Source: a virus
Virus record (IMG/VR): IMGVR_UViG_3300031629_000045
Coordinates: 1 to 30,308 of that record
DNA: 30,308 nucleotides
Reading direction: 5' to 3' (one strand)
Shown here: piece after piece, positions 28,210 to 30,308 of the stretch
Layout: each line of letters opens with the position of its first letter
How positions within the stretch are numbered: the first letter of the stretch is position 1
Notes under the pieces: generated by a model
What the model saw: the letters and a program-made list of their open reading frames with translations, nothing else
The model's database searches: none
Told to the model about the DNA's origin: nothing
Translations under genes and position numbers: made by a program

Positions 28210-29385
28210 ATGGTAAGTAAAACATTAGAGAAGGCCAGAGTAAAAGGCCGCAAGAACAGAGTCACTATTGATGACCAGTATATGGGACCTGAACCATGGT
28301 GGGATAAAAATACACCACCGCCGGCAGATGCATCAGCTCGGTCAGCAGCATGGACTCGCGGTGCTCAATGGTACAATTACTATTCAAAACCAAAAGACTA
28401 TACTGGGACTACTTTAAAGTATGCCAAAGAAGTATTGAACTTTGATAAAGAACAAATCAATGCTCTCAAGACACTCTCTGATTGGGAATTGAATTATGGT
28501 GTAGGAGCTATAACGAAACTATACTTTCGTGGGTGGAACCATGAAGATATCTACCTAGAAAGAGTTTCAGAACATTTAAATGCAATGGTTATTGCTGGTA
28601 AAGAAGTTGCTATAGAAAAGAAAGTAGTTGCAGCTGATGCACCGGCCTTTATAAGTCCCGCAAAAAGATCCTACAATAACATGATGGAGACCATTCATGC
28701 AGACTGGTCCGATATTGTAATTGACTCTTGGATGGTAGGCGACTTTAAACCAGAATTTAATGTGTACGACCTATGGAAAAAACATGGCCTTAAAAGTAAT
28801 GTGATCAATGCATTCAAGGCCAAGATTCAATTTGAATATGACTTAGTGTTCGATGCTTATAACAAGACGTGTGAGCAAGCGGTTGAAGCATACTCTCATA
28901 TATCCCCAAGACGTCAGAAGAAGATGCTGAACCTAATGGATGGTATCTTTGCTGACCTAGAGAAGTTGAAGACCAGTTTCAAAGCTGTTAAGATACCTAG
29001 AGCTAAGAAACCTAAATCAACCGATCTACAAGTTGCCAAGTTACAGTACTTGCAGGAACATATCGAGTCCAAAGTCACTTCTATTAATCCCGTATTGATA
29101 CCGACTAAAGAGATGTTATGGGTCTACAACACTAAACAGAAGGCGCTCACACAGTATGTAACTACGTCTACTACGGGTTTTGAGATAAGGGGTAGTACTA
29201 TTAAGAACTTTGATGATACCCTATCCAAAACATCTAGGTTACGAAAGCCTCAGGATGTATTACCAGAAATATTAAAACTCACCCCCAAACAGATGGACAA
29301 GAGAGTCTGGGATAAACTCACCACTAAGATAAGTGTGCCAAACGGTCGGATCAATAAAGACTGCGTACTACTTAGGGTAATATAA
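28210..29385 (+). CDS. Large unknown phage protein upstream of gp33
   Basis: The product has 391 residues, soluble, helical and basic at the N-terminus (KTLEKARVKGRKNRVTID). An aromatic segment follows (GPEPWWDKNTPPP), and the middle has repeated helical stretches with a Lys-rich linker (AVKIPRAKKPKSTD). I recall proteins of this type in marine T4-like phages near the gp33/dsbA/gp59 cluster, but know no function. GGAG lies ahead of the ATG. Expression from a strong promoter with gp33 and dsbA suggests a role in transcription or replication. Confidence 0.7.
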   Translation: MVSKTLEKARVKGRKNRVTIDDQYMGPEPWWDKNTPPPADASARSAAWTRGAQWYNYYSKPKDYTGTTLKYAKEVLNFDKEQINALKTLSDWELNYGVGAITKLYFRGWNHEDIYLERVSEHLNAMVIAGKEVAIEKKVVAADAPAFISPAKRSYNNMMETIHADWSDIVIDSWMVGDFKPEFNVYDLWKKHGLKSNVINAFKAKIQFEYDLVFDAYNKTCEQAVEAYSHISPRRQKKMLNLMDGIFADLEKLKTSFKAVKIPRAKKPKSTDLQVAKLQYLQEHIESKVTSINPVLIPTKEMLWVYNTKQKALTQYVTTSTTGFEIRGSTIKNFDDTLSKTSRLRKPQDVLPEILKLTPKQMDKRVWDKLTTKISVPNGRINKDCVLLRVI

Positions 29386-29392
29386 GGAACAT

Positions 29393-29629
29393 ATGATTGA
29401 ACAAAAGATTATGACGAGGAAGAGGTTTTCTACCGCGGTAGAAGGACTTGTTGCAAAGAGTAGGGATCTGTCTTATATAGAGGCAGCTGCTTACATCATA
29501 GAAGAACGAGGAATGGATTTTAAAAGTTTAAATAGGCTTTTATCTGAATCCCTTAAACAAAAAATCGAAGCGGAAGCTACAGATTTAAACCTGCTTAGAA
29601 TTAAGCAAACTAATAAACTACCCCTATAG
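29393..29629 (+). CDS. 33: Late-transcription coactivator gp33-like
   Basis: In T4, gp33 links RNA polymerase to the sliding clamp and is needed for late promoters. The 78-residue product matches the short form I remember from cyanomyophages: RFSTAVEGLVAKSRDLSYIEAAAYIIEERGMD, then the hallmark LKQKIEAEATDLNLL near the C-terminus. It is shorter than T4 gp33 (112). The adjacent dsbA-like and gp59-like genes reproduce T4-like order, which raises confidence. TATAAATA late promoters in this window would be its targets. AAGGA precedes the ATG. Confidence 0.72.
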   Translation: MIEQKIMTRKRFSTAVEGLVAKSRDLSYIEAAAYIIEERGMDFKSLNRLLSESLKQKIEAEATDLNLLRIKQTNKLPL

Positions 29630-29637
29630 GAAATATT

Positions 29638-29898
29638 ATGACTAATGTGATTATACCTTCATCTGCCGTTGACAAGAAGCGCATCAAGGATTGTGTTATT
29701 GAGATCAGTAATGCTAAAACCCAGATGGAAGCACAACGTGACTTCATTAGAGAAGCCATTAATTCTTGTGTAGATGAAGTTGAAGTTGATAAGAAGCATC
29801 TTAAAAAGATGGCAGATATCTACCACAAACAAAACTTACTAGAAGTAGTAGGCGCGGTAGAAGATGTTGAAGCCTTATACGAGAGCGTTATGGCGTAA
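29638..29898 (+). CDS. dsbA: DsbA-like double-stranded DNA-binding protein
   Basis: T4 DsbA is a small helical protein that binds DNA near late promoters. The 86-residue product (T4: 89) has the features I recall from marine relatives: charged helices, VDKKHLKKMADIYHKQ in the second half, and an acidic end (VEDVEALYESV). It is unrelated to the disulphide oxidoreductase of the same name; it has no CxxC pair. It sits between gp33 and gp59 homologues. Its stop overlaps the gp59 ATG (TAATG). Confidence 0.72.
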   Translation: MTNVIIPSSAVDKKRIKDCVIEISNAKTQMEAQRDFIREAINSCVDEVEVDKKHLKKMADIYHKQNLLEVVGAVEDVEALYESVMA

Positions 29899-30308
29899 TG
29901 ATGGACCCTTTTGATTCTTATAAGTTATATAACGCACTCAAGCTTCACTTTGAAACTGACGGGTACGATGCAATCAAATATAATTATAAATCAAATGTGT
30001 CTGCTCAATCCTTTTTTAAGAGAAGGGATAAGTACTTCTTTGCTAAAGTTGCAAAGAACTATGAGAAGGATTTGTTAACATACTTTGTATCCAACTTCAA
30101 AAATGGAGTTGGGTATGTAGGTGATATGATTAATGAAGACGGACAAAAGAATTATTTAGATCATAAGAGAATACAAGAATCAATACATCGTGTGTTTTCA
30201 ATTGATATAAATATAATTAATGAACAGGGTTTGATATTCGATCAGAACTTTAAGAGTGAAGGCGGACAACTACCCTTGGTCATTAAGTTATGGATGCAGG
30301 AAGAAATT
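29898..30308 (+). CDS. 59: Helicase loader gp59-like, 5' part, cut by the window edge
   Basis: In T4, gp59 loads the gp41 helicase onto forked DNA covered by gp32. The first 137 codons are visible without a stop. The opening DPFDSYKLYNALKLHFET matches the gp59 N-terminus of marine T4-like phages, followed by basic stretches (SFFKRRDKYFFAKVAK) expected for fork-DNA binding. ATG 29898 or the adjacent 29901 can be the start. T4 gp59 has 217 residues, so roughly 80 remain outside. The position next to gp33 and dsbA agrees with T4. Confidence 0.78.
   Translation, partial: MMDPFDSYKLYNALKLHFETDGYDAIKYNYKSNVSAQSFFKRRDKYFFAKVAKNYEKDLLTYFVSNFKNGVGYVGDMINEDGQKNYLDHKRIQESIHRVFSIDINIINEQGLIFDQNFKSEGGQLPLVIKLWMQEEI

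Noticed and set aside
1-30308. tRNA genes, CRISPR arrays, insertion sequences or attachment sites
   Set aside because: No cloverleaf-like intergenic sequence, no regularly spaced repeats, and no transposase or integrase gene were seen; gaps between genes are too short for most of these.

Overview
This window looks like part of the genome of a large, T4-like marine myovirus that infects a Gram-negative bacterium. All supported genes lie on the + strand, are packed with 1-4 bp overlaps (ATGA, TAATG) and are AT-rich. Several are T4 core genes: RNase H/FEN, ATP-dependent DNA ligase, GH24 lysozyme, and the trio gp33-dsbA-gp59 at the right end, in T4-like order. Others (PhoH, NrdA/NrdB/glutaredoxin, an MGME1/Cas4-like exonuclease, many small conserved unknowns) resemble marine T4-like phages such as cyanomyophages and pelagimyophages. 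No photosynthesis genes are seen, so a heterotrophic host is more likely. Spanins and an outer-membrane CsgG homologue imply a Gram-negative host. Family assignments are from memory and pattern reading; no search was run.

Layout. 1-1712: the 3' end of an unknown gene and three conserved unknowns. 1731-3681: an overlapping inner/outer spanin pair, a class-3 lipase and a small unknown. 3690-7988: an nrdAB-glutaredoxin operon behind a strong promoter with a palindrome in its spacer, then a zinc-ribbon protein and a GIY-YIG-like nuclease. 7992-9876: RNase H and unknowns. 9958-13483: unknowns, PhoH, exonuclease and serine hydroxymethyltransferase. 13487-13563: a promoter running straight into a terminator. 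13591-16299: a 5'-nucleotidase that appears to start at AUU, DNA ligase, an HNH protein and an unknown. 16300-19058: small proteins, virion-type proteins and the endolysin, with T4-type late promoters (TATAAATA) at 16574 and 16891. 19071-25562: the standout accessory module. 25592-28110: short genes, each set behind its own sigma70-like promoter, including a SprT-like metalloprotease and a SWIM zinc-finger protein. 28154-30308: a large unknown, then gp33, dsbA and the start of gp59.

The standout is one tightly coupled operon (19096-25562): two small holin-like membrane proteins, a CsgF homologue, a CsgG homologue (curli secretion pore), a curlin-like repeat protein, a FecR-domain protein with an acidic pentad repeat, a second and possibly lipidated curlin-like protein, and a CHASE2-class III adenylate cyclase with every catalytic residue intact. 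It reads as a self-contained 'secrete an extracellular amyloid and signal with cAMP' cassette. The only promoter I see for it is a T4-type late one, lying in the loop of a perfect 12-bp inverted repeat that covers the first start codon.

Regulation is unusually legible. Eleven promoters have the form TTGACA-17 bp-TATAAT, all with exactly 17 bp spacing; at least two lead straight into ATG with no leader. Three TATAAATA late promoters serve the structural, lysis and curli-like region. This fits a T4-style split between host-sigma (early/middle) and late transcription, and the gp33 and dsbA homologues at the right end would belong to the late machinery.
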